A stretch of 23,720 nucleotides of DNA from Chara braunii (GCA_003427395.1 BFEA01000300.1:1502251-1525970); one strand, 5' to 3'; counted from the stretch's first letter, positions 9,735 through 18,646 are shown. Numbers and translations are program-made. The notes: generated by a model from the letters alone, not told the origin.

Positions 9735-11305
9735 TTTTCAGGTTGCATTGGTTGATGATAAGGGGGGTCCTTTCGGATCATTCATGGTCTTTACCACTTA
9801 GGGTTTTTCATGATTTTCAGGTTGCATCAGTAGGTGTCCGAGGGGGTTGTTTTCATACCATTCATGGTGTTTACCACTTCAGGTTCCTCTATGATTTTCA
9901 TGATGTTTTTTACGCATCATGAAAATCAGGGGGGGTACTTTCATTCCATTCATGTTCTTCAACATTTTAGGTTTGTTCATTATTTTCATAATGTTTTTTA
10001 TTCATCTGGGGGAGGTACTTTCATATCATTCATAACCTTCATGACTTCAGGTCGGTTCATCATTTTTATGATGCTCTTTATGCATCATGAGAATCATGAA
10101 TGAACTTGAAGTAGTGAAAATCATGAATGGTCAGAAAGTACCTCCCAAGGTGGTCGGGAGGGATGTTTTCGTACTATTCATGATCTTCACCACTTCAGGT
10201 TCGCTCGTGATTTTTCGTGATGTTGTTAATGCATTCAGGTGGGGGGGTGCGTTCATACCATTCATGACCGTCACAACTTCAAGATCGTTCATGATTTTCA
10301 TGATGCGTTAAGGGTATCAGAAAACACCCCCCCGGTGGCCGGGGGGCTGCTTTCATACCATTCATGATCTTCACCACTTCAAGTCTGTTCATGATTTTCA
10401 TGATGTTCTTTATGCATCATGAAAATCACGAATGATGTTGATGTGGTGAAGACCATGAATGGTCTTAAAGCACACAAGGGGGGGGGGTTGCGTTCATAAC
10501 ATTCATGATCTTCACCATTTCAAGTTTGTTCATGATTTTCATGATTCTCTTTATGTATTATGAAAATCATTAATGATGTTGAAGTGAAGACCATGACTGA
10601 TCTAAAAGCACCCCCCTGGTGGCGGGGGGGAGGTGCTTTCATGCCATTCATGATCCTTACCACTTGAGGTCTATTCATGATTTTCAGGATGCTCTTCATA
10701 CATCATGAAAATCATGAACGATCTTGAAGTGGCGAAAACCATAAATGGTCTGAAAGCAACCCCCCGGTGGCTGAGGGGGGAGTGTTTTCATGCCATTCAT
10801 GATCTTCACCACTTCAGGTTCGTTCATGATTTTCATTATGTTTTTTATGCATGACGAAAATCGTGAACGATCTTGAAGTAGTGAAAACCGTGAATGGTCT
10901 GAAAGGAACTCCCCGGTGGTCAGGGGGGGCGGTGCTTTCATGCCATTAATGATCTTCACCACTTCATGTCCGTTCATGATTTTCATGATACTTTTTATGC
11001 ATCATGAAAATCATGAACGATCTTGAAGTGGTGAAGATCATGAATGGTCTAAAAACAACCACTGGTGGCCGGAGGGGGGGTGCTTTCATGCTTTCATACC
11101 ATTCATGATCTTCATCACTTCAGGTTCGTTTATAATTTTCATAATGTTTTTTTGATGCATCATAAAAATCATAAACAATCTTGAAGTGGTGAAAACTGTG
11201 AATTGTCTGAAAGCACCGGGGGAGGTGCTTTCATACCATTCATGATGTTCACCACTTCAGGTTCATTCATGATTTTCATGATGTTTTTTATGCATCAAGG
11301 GGGGG
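9735..11305. repeat. Tandem array of about 149-bp palindromic units
   Basis: At least 13 copies of a left arm (ttcataccattcatgatctt followed by caccacttcaggttcgttcatgattttcatgatg-like sequence) are visible. From about 10017 on, many are followed, after a 9-15 nt loop, by a right arm that is the reverse complement. Examples are 10352-10475, 10637-10760, 10786-10903, 10937-11053 and 11096-11214. Units are separated by a linker of the form CCCCC-ggtggc-GGGGGG. Linker centres near 10612, 10761, 10911 and 11059 give a period of 148-150 bp. The first part, 9735-10016, has left arms only. Open frames exist on both strands because the unit has few stops, and I do not regard them as genes. The array runs into the assembly gap. 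Confidence 0.9.
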
Positions 11306-11795
11306 NNNNNNNNNNNNNNNNNNNNNNNNNNNNNNNNNNNNNNNNNNNNNNNNNNNNNNNNNNNNNNNNNNNNNNNNNNNNNNNNNNNNNNNNNNNNNNN
11401 NNNNNNNNNNNNNNNNNNNNNNNNNNNNNNNNNNNNNNNNNNNNNNNNNNNNNNNNNNNNNNNNNNNNNNNNNNNNNNNNNNNNNNNNNNNNNNNNNNNN
11501 NNNNNNNNNNNNNNNNNNNNNNNNNNNNNNNNNNNNNNNNNNNNNNNNNNNNNNNNNNNNNNNNNNNNNNNNNNNNNNNNNNNNNNNNNNNNNNNNNNNN
11601 NNNNNNNNNNNNNNNNNNNNNNNNNNNNNNNNNNNNNNNNNNNNNNNNNNNNNNNNNNNNNNNNNNNNNNNNNNNNNNNNNNNNNNNNNNNNNNNNNNNN
11701 NNNNNNNNNNNNNNNNNNNNNNNNNNNNNNNNNNNNNNNNNNNNNNNNNNNNNNNNNNNNNNNNNNNNNNNNNNNNNNNNNNNNNNNNNNNNNNN
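11306..11795. other. Assembly gap (490 N)
   Basis: All bases are N. The left edge lies in the G-run of the palindromic array and the right edge in T-rich sequence that is not array, so the array end is missing from the window. The stated length may be an estimate. Confidence 0.99.
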
Positions 11796-11935
11796 CAGCT
11801 ATTTTTTCGACTTAAGTGTTGTTTCATTTTTTTTCAGTTTTCTATATTTTTCTTATGTTTTTTTTTTTTTTTTTTCTAGATTTTTTTTTTCCCTCTTTTG
11901 TTATTCTTTAAATTCTCTCTCTTGAACCCCTTCTC
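11796..11935. repeat. Pyrimidine-rich tract
   Basis: About 140 bp dominated by T, with runs of up to 18 T and C/T-rich segments. No repeat unit is visible. It borders the assembly gap. Confidence 0.7.
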
Positions 11936-12471
11936 CCATCTTGTCATTACAGATCACTTAGGCGCCTGTCCATTTTGATGAACGGACTAAGTTTCAGTGG
12001 CCGAATAAGCAAAATCGAATGGACCTATCGCTAGAATATGAGAATATACATTGTCACATTGTTCCCCCCTTCACGCACTTTCTGTTGAACAGAGTGTCAA
12101 GTCTATCTGCGCCCGTTCGATTTATATATATAATCTAAAACGTAGCACCACATGACGTGTTTCGAAGTAACGGGTGACTGTTGTTTTTTCTATTCTTTGT
12201 TTTTATTTTATTTTAGATTTTTTTCGTTTTGGATTTCTCCCCCCTAAGCTGCGTGTCAACAAAGTTGCACCTATTCGTTTTGGAATGGGCAACAACTATT
12301 AGTGGTGCGCCTGAAGTTGGGCGTCTAAATTTGACACCCTTCCTGCACCAGGTGTAGGCACGCGACACACAAAGTAGCAGACCATGTTGAGCTTGACTCT
12401 AGTTCGACTCTGTGAAATGACTTGAGGTAGTGGGGGCGGCTGTTTGTTTTGGACAACAGGCTGCCCCACAC
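11936..12471. other. Repeat debris, no gene
   Basis: Positions 12017-12057 match 1347-1387 over about 40 bp, so part of this stretch belongs to a dispersed repeat. The rest is unassigned. Short open frames carry no motifs. Confidence 0.45.
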
Positions 12472-12566
12472 AAAGGAAGAGACGAGGGGGTAAAAATAAA
12501 AAAAAAATAAAAAAGAAAGAAAAGGAAAAAAAATAAAGAAAAGGGGGAAGAGAATGAGAAACGACC
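12472..12566 (+). repeat. Purine-rich tract
   Basis: About 95 bp of nearly pure A/G, ending aaaagggggaagagaatgag. It could be a polypurine tract preceding an LTR, since hairpins and a TATA box follow within 300 bp, but no LTR boundary or second LTR is visible. Confidence 0.55.
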
Positions 12567-12647
12567 ATGAATGTGGTCGCGGTAATGACTAGGTGAGTAT
12601 ATAAATGTTTGTGTGAGTGGGAATAATTGCACCTGTTCGTTTTTTAA

Positions 12648-12919
12648 CAGACTTCAGTGTCTGACTGGGTACGGTCAATCCTTGAAGTCTGGGAAGAAAA
12701 CCAGATGCTTTTAGGATTGGAAGGTCCTCGTTCCCCCAGGGGAACATCAACGATTTTGACCCTTTATCGTGAGTTCAGATAAAGGGTCCAACCCAACTCT
12801 GTTTTTTTTACTGTGGGCCAAGTGATTGCCCACAGTTCTTCAGGTGGCTATAAAAGTTAGCATTTCACCCAGCAGCCTCACAAGTGTGGCAATGCTGCTA
12901 GGATGTTCACTTATGTGAA
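12648..12919. repeat. Run of six different perfect or near-perfect hairpins
   Basis: Successive inverted repeats with unrelated sequences lie in 272 bp. They are CAGACTTCA/TGAAGTCTG (12648-12656, 12683-12691), GTTCCCC/GGGGAAC (12730-12736, 12739-12745), GACCCTTTATC/GATAAAGGGTC (12758-12768, 12778-12788), ACTGTGGGC/GCCCACAGT (12810-12818, 12828-12836), AGCAGC/GCTGCT (12871-12876, 12894-12899, with CACA/TGTG inside) and TTCAC/GTGAA (12906-12910, 12915-12919). Two of them have a 9-nt loop. Perfect stems of 9-11 bp at this density are not expected by chance. The function is unknown. Confidence 0.75.
12848..12856 (+). promoter_or_regulatory. TATA-box-like motif between hairpins
   Basis: The motif ctataaaag sits between the fourth and fifth hairpins of the run. 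It matches a strong TATA consensus. No transcript or gene start downstream is supported. Confidence 0.35.
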
Positions 12920-14117
12920 TGCTGGATGGTTACTGCCGGAGGGGAGAGGATGCTGGTGGAGTGGTGGTCCATTGGGTGGAGGTGCTGGAGGTCTGCATGA
13001 GCACTAGAGTGGAGAGGAGGCAGCCATAGCCAAAGACTGGGAGTTTCTTGCCCCACCCTTGTACGTGTGTTGCGCGCTTGTGCGTGAGCTATAGTTGTAA
13101 GGTTGCGGCAAACTCAGATTGTGCAGCAAGAGACCCACGACGAGGAGGTGTTGCGCAACAACCTACGCGGTAGTAAGTGACTCACTAAGTGGGGAGGCTG
13201 CGCCGCACAAATTTTGAGGGAAGCTGCTGTCGGAATTGATGCGCAGCGTTTACACTTTTTGTGCTTGTGTTTATCAGTGACACGATGATGGTGATACATC
13301 TGGTGGGATCTTGCGGCTGGAACTGTTTGATGCAACCACAATTTTATTTTGAAGGGAAGTGCTGTTAATTTTTTGCGGTACAGTGGGCTATTTCGTTGTA
13401 CTGTGTGAGCAGGCGGCGTTCTGCTGGACAACAGTGCTACCAATTTTTGTGATACTGGGAGCGGTAATCCCGCCGTTATTTTTTTTTTTGCGGAAGTTAT
13501 GGCGAGTTTCAGCGTGGTCTAGAGGTTGGGCTAGTGCTGGTGAACGGTTGGGATTGTGCGGTAGTGGTGCATGGACCAGCAGCATGAAGAGAGTGCTCAG
13601 TGAGTGCACTCGCCAGTAGTCATTGGGGCTTGTGACACATACAGTTTTCAAATAGGACCACTTTTTTTTTTGCGAAGTGTGTAGTGAGCGGTGTCGGAAG
13701 GCGATACGACGCAGCAACGAAAGTTGACTCGTTGTGGTCAACCTCCACGCCATGTCAAATCTGCGCCGAGTATTGTCCATGACCGTAGTCAATGAGGCCT
13801 TAACGCGTCTGTTAAAATTCCCCAGGGTCGAAGCCACAGAAAGACGGCGAGGTGGAACCGACCTCCGGAGGACAGATAGTCCCCTTTGGACTGGACCGTC
13901 ACGACTGCAAGGGGCGAGTTAGTGGGACCCAGCCCAAATGGTACTTTAAACGGACCAAGGGTTAGTAAGGTAATCAAATTTGACCGACTAGGACCAGACA
14001 GACGCGACAACCTAACACGGTCGGAAAAGGAACAACTCCAAATGACCACATAATTAAGTAACGAGGCTCTGGTAGAAATTAAAATAAGGGTCACATGCTA
14101 TTTTAAGCGCGAGACTG
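12920..14117. other. GC-richer stretch without a recognised gene
   Basis: About 1.2 kb with open frames on both strands (for example 13388-13837 minus, 13734-13922 plus), none with a recognisable domain and none clearly preferred by composition. The plus-strand stretch 13734-13922 is rich in Arg and Leu. I see no repeat shared with the rest of the window. Confidence 0.35.
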
Positions 14118-14184
14118 ACCAAAGATAGCGGTGTCGAAAACGTGCTCGTGCACTTACTAATTTTTATTTTTTTTTATTTTTATT

Positions 14185-14192
14185 ATTAGTAT
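14185..14192. repeat. Target-site duplication of copy A, left
   Basis: The octamer attagtat abuts the first base of copy A and is repeated exactly at 14952-14959, abutting its last base. Confidence 0.9.
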
Positions 14193-14951
14193 CAGGGTTA
14201 CCTAACCGAATGTTCGGGGGCCCCTGGGCTGGCCCCCGAACGTTCGGGCATTCGGGGTCACGTTCGGGGGCCGAACACCTCCAGGTTCGACCCCCGCCAA
14301 ATTTGTTTTCGGAGCCTAAAACTAAGGTTTTTTTTCTGATGTTTTTTTTGTGAGTTCTCTATGATGTAGCCTACATGCCTATAAATTTTGAAGCCATTCT
14401 GCTAAGCCAAAACAACATTAAAAATCGTCAACGATGGGGGTGTCAAAACGTGCTCGCCCACTCACTATTTTGTTTTTTTTTCACTTTTAACTTTTTGTTT
14501 TCACTTTATTTCGGGGCCTAAACAAATTTATTATTTTTTAAAAACTTTTTAATGAGTTATTGATTATGTAAACTACATATCTGTCAATTTTCAGGGCATT
14601 TTTCAATGCCAAAAAATAATTAAAAATTGGCAAATATGGCCGTGTCGTAAAGGTGCTGGCACACTCACTCATTTTAATTATCTTTTTATTTTTTTTTTAT
14701 TTTTATCATAGTGTTTATTTTCTGTATTTGATTTTTAATTCAAATTTGGTAAATAATTTGGATGTAAAGCCCAGGCAAATGTTGTTTAGTTTATGTTTCT
14801 CCATAACATTGCTTTTTTTTGAAATTTTTTAAAAACGTTGTTTTTTTTTTTTTTTTTTTTTTTGTCTGCGTTCAGCCCGAACTGTGGAATGCCTTCCAAA
14901 GGAGTCCCGTACGTTCGGGCGTTCGGCCCGTCCCGAACGCCCGCAACCCTG
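14193..14951 (+). mobile_element. hAT-like non-autonomous transposon, copy A (full length)
   Basis: A 759-bp element begins CAGGGTTACC and ends GCAACCCTG, short imperfect terminal inverted repeats. Exact 8-bp flanking duplications (attagtat) and CAGGG ends are characteristic of the hAT superfamily. Both subterminal regions are GC-rich and built of CGTTCGG/CCGAACG words. Hairpin sequence such as CCGAACGTTCGG and a ggggcccctgggctggccccc block lie at the left. The middle is AT-rich and contains two related units of about 200 bp: ttgtgagttctctatgatgt...gtgtcaaaacgtgctcgccc (14347-14460) and aatgagttattgattatgta...gtgtcgtaaaggtgctggc (14552-14660). A T-run (14840-14862) precedes the right end. No open frame resembles a transposase, so it must rely on one encoded elsewhere. 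It is inserted inside copy B, so it is younger than B. Confidence 0.88.
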
Positions 14952-14959
14952 ATTAGTAT
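14952..14959. repeat. Target-site duplication of copy A, right
   Basis: Exact second copy of attagtat, directly after the terminal G of copy A. With the left copy removed, the flanks join into continuous transposon sequence of copy B. Confidence 0.9.
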
Positions 14960-15309
14960 TTATTTTTCGTATTTTATTTTTATTTTAAATTTGGTAAGGA
15001 ATTTGGATGTTATGCTCAGGCAAATCTTGTTATAACATTTTTTTTTTCCAGATATTGTTGATTTTTTTTTATTTTTATTTTTTTCCGCGTTCGACCCGAA
15101 CCCGAACCGGAACGTATCCCTTGGAGATGCGTTCGACCGTTCGGGGCGAACGCAGACCCAAAACCAAAAAAAAACAAAACAACATCAACAAAATCTGAAA
15201 AAAAGATATGTTATAGAGAAAAATAAATCAAACAAGATTTGTCCGAGCATTGCATTCAAATTCCTTACCAAATTTGAAACAAAAATAAAGTACGGAGAAC
15301 ATATATATC
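14960..15309. repeat. Foldback formed by copies B and B'
   Basis: The segment 14960-15105 in plus orientation is followed by about 15135-15309 as its reverse complement. The GC-rich parts pair (cgcgttcgacccgaa near 15086 with ttcggggcgaacgc near 15140), as do the AT-rich parts (caaatcttgtt near 15020 with aacaagatttg near 15229). The inner terminal repeats are lost, leaving a loop of roughly 35-40 nt. Confidence 0.75.
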
Positions 15310-15410
15310 CAGGGTAACCGGCATTCGGGACGGGCCGAACGCCCGAACCCGAACGCCTGAACGTATGGGACCCCTTGGGTATACGTTCGGTCGTTCGGGA
15401 TGAACGCGGA

Positions 15411-15449
<39 letters not shown>

Positions 15450-16060
15450 AATAAAAAAAATCTGAAAAAAAGATATGCTATGGAGAAAAATAAATTAAAC
15501 AAGATTTGCCTGAGCATGACACCCAAATTCCTTACCAAATTTGAAATAAAAATAAAATACGGTAAACAAATACTAATAATAAAAATAACAAAAAACAAAA
15601 ATAGAATTAAATTTAGGGAGTGCACGAGCACGTTTTCGATACTGCCGTCTTTGGCGATTTTTTTTTTTTTTGGCACAGCTAAATGCCCTGAAAATTTACC
15701 GATGGGTACTTCACATAATGTTTCAAAAAATAATAAAATTTTTAAGACCCCGAACTAAAGTGAAAACAAAAAGTAAAAAGTGAAAACAAACGTGGGCGAG
15801 CACGTTTTGACATTTCCATCCTTGGCGATTTGTAATTCTCATTTGGCTAAGCCAAATGACTTGAAAATTTATCGACAGGTACCTCACGTCATAGAGAACG
15901 CGCAAAGAAAAATGCAAAAAACAAAACATATTTTTTGAATCCAAAATAATTTTTGGCGGGGCTTGAACGCCGCCTGGTTCGGACCCCGTACGGGACCCCG
16001 AACGCCCATACGTACAGAGGTCGGCCCGGGGACCTTCGTACGTATGGGCTAGTGACTCTA
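15310..16060 (-). mobile_element. hAT-like non-autonomous transposon, copy C
   Basis: A 751-bp copy in minus orientation starts CAGGGTAACCGGCATTCGGG (the right end of the element read backwards) and ends with the degraded left end agtgactcta. It shows the usual GC-rich subterminal block, an A-run (15412-15446), both internal repeat units and the gcgagcacgttttg motif twice. The flanks are tatatatc on the left and (TA)n on the right, compatible with an 8-bp TA-type duplication but not proof of it. No coding capacity is visible. Confidence 0.85.
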
Positions 16061-16079
16061 TATATATATATATATATAT
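16061..16079. repeat. (TA)n tract right of copy C
   Basis: Nine to ten TA units lie between the end of copy C and the second piece of copy B'/D. Confidence 0.9.
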
Positions 16080-16445
16080 TAGTGAAAAAAATAAGTGAAA
16101 ATATGTAGTTTACATAATCAATAAATCATTAAAAATGTTTCAAAAAATAATAAATTTTTTTAGACCCCGAAACAAAGTGAAAACAAAAAGTTAAAAGTGA
16201 AAATAAACAAAATAGTGAGTGGGCGAGCACGTTTTGACACCCCCATCTTTGACGATTTTTAATGTTTGTTGGCTTAGCAGAATGACTTCAAAATTTATAG
16301 GCGCGTAGGTTACATCATAGAGAACTCACAAAAACAAATTCAGAAAAAAACTTATTTTAAGGCCCCGAATTGTTTTTTGGTGGTGGTCGAAGTTGGAGGT
16401 GTTTGGCCCCCGAATGGGACCCCGAACGTTCGGTCAGGTAACCCT

Positions 16446-16464
16446 ATATATATATATATATATA
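16446..16464. repeat. (TA)n tract between copies D and E
   Basis: TA units join the ggtaaccct end of copy D to the cagagttgtc start of copy E. The two elements face each other end to end across the microsatellite. Confidence 0.9.
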
Positions 16465-17280
16465 CAGAGTTGTCAGGCCAAATGTACGGAGGCCCCTAAG
16501 CTGACCCCCGAACGTTCGGGCGTTCGGGTCCCCGTACGGGACCCGAACTCGAAGGGGTTCGGACCCCACAAAAAGTTATTTTGCTGCCTAAAAATTATTA
16601 TGTTTTTCTGATTGTTTTTTTGTGAGTTCTCTGTTATGTAAGCTACCTATTTCTCAATTTTGAAGTAATTCTGTGGAGCCAACTAATAATGAAAAAACGG
16701 CAAAGATGGTGGTGTCATAACTTGTTTTCCCACTTACTAATTTGTTTTTTTTCTCTTTTCACTTTTTGTTTTCCCTTTATTTCGGAGCCTGAAAAAAATT
16801 ATCATTTTTTCGAACTTTATTTGTAGGTTCTCTATTATGTAAGATATATATGTATAAAATTTCATGGCATTTGACAAAGCCAAAAAAAAAAAAAAAATCG
16901 CCAAAGATGGCGGTGTCAAAAACTTTCTCGCACACGCAATAATTTGATCCTCGTTTTATTTATTTTTATTTTCATCAATGTTATTTATTTTTCGTATTTG
17001 ATTTTTATTACAAATTTGGTAAGGAATTTGGATGTACTGTTGAGGCAAGTGTTGTTTAGTTTATTCTTCTGCATGACATATTGTTTCTTAAAAAGTTTTG
17101 GTTCCGCGTTCGCCCGAACGTCCGAACGCAAGTTTTTTTTTCAGAATTTTTGGAAAACTTTGTTTTTTTTTTTTTTTTTTTTTTTTTTTTGTTCCGCGTT
17201 CGTCCGAAAGCCCGAACGCGTCGAGAGGGGGTGCCGAACGATCGGGCGCTCGGGTTCGGGCGTTCGGCCCGTACCATAAG
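16465..17280 (+). mobile_element. hAT-like copy E
   Basis: It begins CAGAGTTGTCAGG and ends in cggcccgtaccataag just before a TA tract, so the last bases of the right terminal repeat are lost. About 816 bp. The two internal units, the cgccaaagatggcgg hairpin motif (16899-16913) and a double T-run region (17130-17190) are present. A partial duplication of the right GC-rich block (gttccgcgttcg at 17101 and 17191) makes it longer than copy A. Confidence 0.8.
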
Positions 17281-17292
17281 TATATATATATA

Positions 17293-17714
17293 CAGGGTTG
17301 TCAGCATTCGAGACGGGCCAAACGCCCGAACCCGAACGCCCGAATGTTCGGTACCCCCTCTCGAAGCGTTCGGCCGAACGCGGACCCGAAAGAAAAAAAA
17401 AAAAAAAAAAAAAAAAATTGAAAAGAAAAAAAAACAAATTAGTGAGTCGGCAAGCAAGTTTTGACACCACCATCTTTACCGATTTTTCATTGTTTTTTTG
17501 GCTCAACAGAATGGCATCAAAATTAAGAGGGAGATACCGTACATCACAACGAACTCACCGAAAACAATTCAGAAAAAAATAATAATATTTAGGTGCCAAA
17601 ATATTTTTTTGCGGGGTCCGAACCCCTTCAGGTTCGGGCCCCGTACGGGGACCTGAACGCCCAAACAATCGGGGGTCAGCTTATGGCCCTCCGTACGTTC
17701 GGCTTGGCAACCCT
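17293..17714 (-). mobile_element. hAT-like copy F, internally deleted
   Basis: It starts CAGGGTTGTCAGC and ends cttggcaaccct, so both terminal repeats are recognisable, but the length is only 422 bp. One of the two internal units and the aatttggta block are missing. The flanks are TA tracts on both sides. Short internally deleted derivatives of this kind are typical of cut-and-paste families. Confidence 0.82.
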
Positions 17715-17718
17715 ATAC

Positions 17719-17752
<34 letters not shown>
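17715..17752. repeat. Interrupted (TA)n tract
   Basis: TA units with a C and a G interruption lie between copies F and G. Confidence 0.9.
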
Positions 17753-18374
17753 GGGCCGAACGCCCGAAACCGAACGCGGACAAAAAAAAAAAAACAGAAT
17801 TTTCAAAAAAATCCGAAAAACAAAAATATTATGGAAAATAATAAACTAAACAACATTTGTCTGGGCACTACATCCAAATTCTTTACTAAAGTTGAATTAC
17901 AAATCAAATACAGAAAATAAACACCATGCTAAAAATAAGAAAAAATAAGTAGAGAATTAAAACGAGCGAGTGTGCGAGCACCTTTTCGACACCGTCATCT
18001 TTGTCGATTTTTAATTATTTTTGGCATTGACAAATACCCTGAAAATTTACAGATATGTAGTTTACGCAATCAATAACTTATTAAAAAGTTTTCAAAAAAT
18101 AATAAAATATTTTAGGCCCGAAATAAAGTGAAAACAAAAAGTTAAAAGTGAAAAAAAACAAAATAGTGAGTGGTCGAGCAAGTTTTGACACCATCATCTT
18201 TGACGATTTTTACTGTTTTTAGGGCTTAGCCGAATGACTTCAAAATTTATAGGCGTCTAGGTTACATCATAGAGAACTCATAAGAAAAAATTCAGAAAAA
18301 AAAAACTTATTTTTAGGCCCCGAGGTGTTCAGCCCCCGAACGAGACCCCGAACGCCGGAACGTTCGGTCAGGTA

Positions 18375-18379
<5 letters not shown>
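17753..18379 (-). mobile_element. hAT-like copy G, right end truncated
   Basis: It begins inside the subterminal block (gggccgaacgcccg) with the first 20 or so bases missing, and ends cggtcaggtaaccct followed by (TA)n. Both internal units are present (tgtgcgagcaccttttcgac and gtcgagcaagttttgac). The left-end GC block is shorter than in copy A. About 627 bp. Confidence 0.82.

Positions 18380-18407
<28 letters not shown>
18380..18407. repeat. (TA)n tract between copy G and R2
   Basis: About 14 TA units directly follow the terminal aaccct of copy G and directly precede the R2 sequence. Confidence 0.92.
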
Positions 18408-18410
<3 letters not shown>

Positions 18411-18646
18411 AACCGACAGTCTGTAGAGTTTTCCATCTGGTGTGGGTGAGTGATAGTCTACTTTGATTTTGGTTAAGGTGGATTATCATTTACAGTGTAA
18501 TCAGTGAGGGGATTCTGCAGACTGTTGAGGGTTCAGCCTTCTGATGCGTCGGTGAAACTCCGACGAAACTTTTTGTCACAGCCCCTCGTTTGTTGTCCTC
18601 TTCTCTCTCTCTCTCCATGTTTTACCGGGCAGTTGTGTTGGCAACC
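18408..18646 (+). repeat. R2 repeat, copy a (carries a hammerhead-like motif)
   Basis: From gtgaaccgacag to accgggcag this 239-bp segment matches 23219-23450 with few substitutions. The unit contains ggtgtgggtgagtgatagtc, the hammerhead-like segment at 18517-18576, a cagcccctcgtttgttgtcc block, a short CT tract and accgggcag. R2 has no open frame of note. Both ends of this copy abut TA tracts. The family is unassigned; the ribozyme suggests a retrozyme or satellite. Confidence 0.85.
18517..18576 (+). ncRNA. Type III hammerhead ribozyme-like motif, copy a (core variant)
   Basis: The order of parts fits a type III hammerhead. Stem III 5' strand GCAGACTGT (18517-18525), cleavage-site nucleotide T (18526), stem I GAGG/CCTT (18527-18530, 18537-18540) closed by a 6-nt loop, core CTGATGC (18541-18547), stem II GTCGG/CCGAC (18548-18552, 18560-18564) with a 7-nt loop, GAAA (18565-18568), then stem III 3' strand from 18568. 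The canonical core is CTGATGA, so the last A (A9) is C here. Stem III has two mismatches (TT opposite CT). This copy is probably inactive or weak. The pattern is seen in the sequence; ribozyme function is inferred. Confidence 0.65.

Larger units (their letters stand above)
14118..15105 (+). mobile_element. hAT-like copy B (host), split by copy A
   Basis: Positions 14118-14192 (agatagcggtgtcgaaaacg and following AT-rich DNA) and 14960-15105 (ttatttttcgta...aatttggtaaggaatttggatg...) join across copy A into one stretch that matches the second half of the other copies. The left half and both terminal repeats are missing. At the right it ends in a head-to-head junction with copy B', forming a foldback. 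No transposase is encoded. Confidence 0.75.
15106..16445 (-). mobile_element. hAT-like copy B'/D, split by copy C
   Basis: Positions 15106-15309 and 16080-16445 are minus-orientation pieces that together cover most of one element, with a deletion of about 130 bp near the break. The second piece ends ggtaaccct at 16437-16445 followed by (TA)n. Copy C sits between the pieces at a catatatat site. Assigning both pieces to one element is an inference from their order and complementarity. They could be two separate truncated copies. Confidence 0.6.

Noticed and set aside
10017-11214. Repetitive Phe/Met/His-rich protein encoded by the palindromic array
   Set aside because: Frames are open on both strands for stretches but shift and stop between units. 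The peptide only reflects the ttcatgattttcatgatg words.
9735-11305. CRISPR array
   Set aside because: Units are long palindromes of about 149 bp separated by a conserved GC-rich linker, not short repeats with unique spacers, and the context is eukaryotic.
11203-11925. A 240-codon frame spanning the N gap
   Set aside because: Most of it is undetermined bases. The readable ends are array repeat on one side and T-rich low-complexity DNA on the other.
12472-13100. Complete LTR starting after the purine-rich tract
   Set aside because: A purine tract, hairpins and a TATA box are in a suggestive order, but no matching second LTR, terminal TG/CA boundary or primer-binding site is visible.
14280-14300. 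tRNA-type B box (ggttcgaccccc) suggesting a SINE
   Set aside because: It matches the B-box consensus, but it lies in the CGTTCGG-rich subterminal block of a transposon. No A box or tRNA fold is found upstream, and other copies vary at this position.
16899-16913. YY1-like transcription factor site (aagatggcgg)
   Set aside because: The motif is present, but it is one half of a small palindrome inside a transposon, and the organism is unknown, so a vertebrate factor site cannot be claimed.
17298-17582. Arg/Pro-rich proteins over the transposon ends
   Set aside because: These frames follow the CGTTCGG/CCGAACG words in each copy and run into Lys or Phe homopolymers from the A- or T-runs. They are not conserved as proteins between copies.
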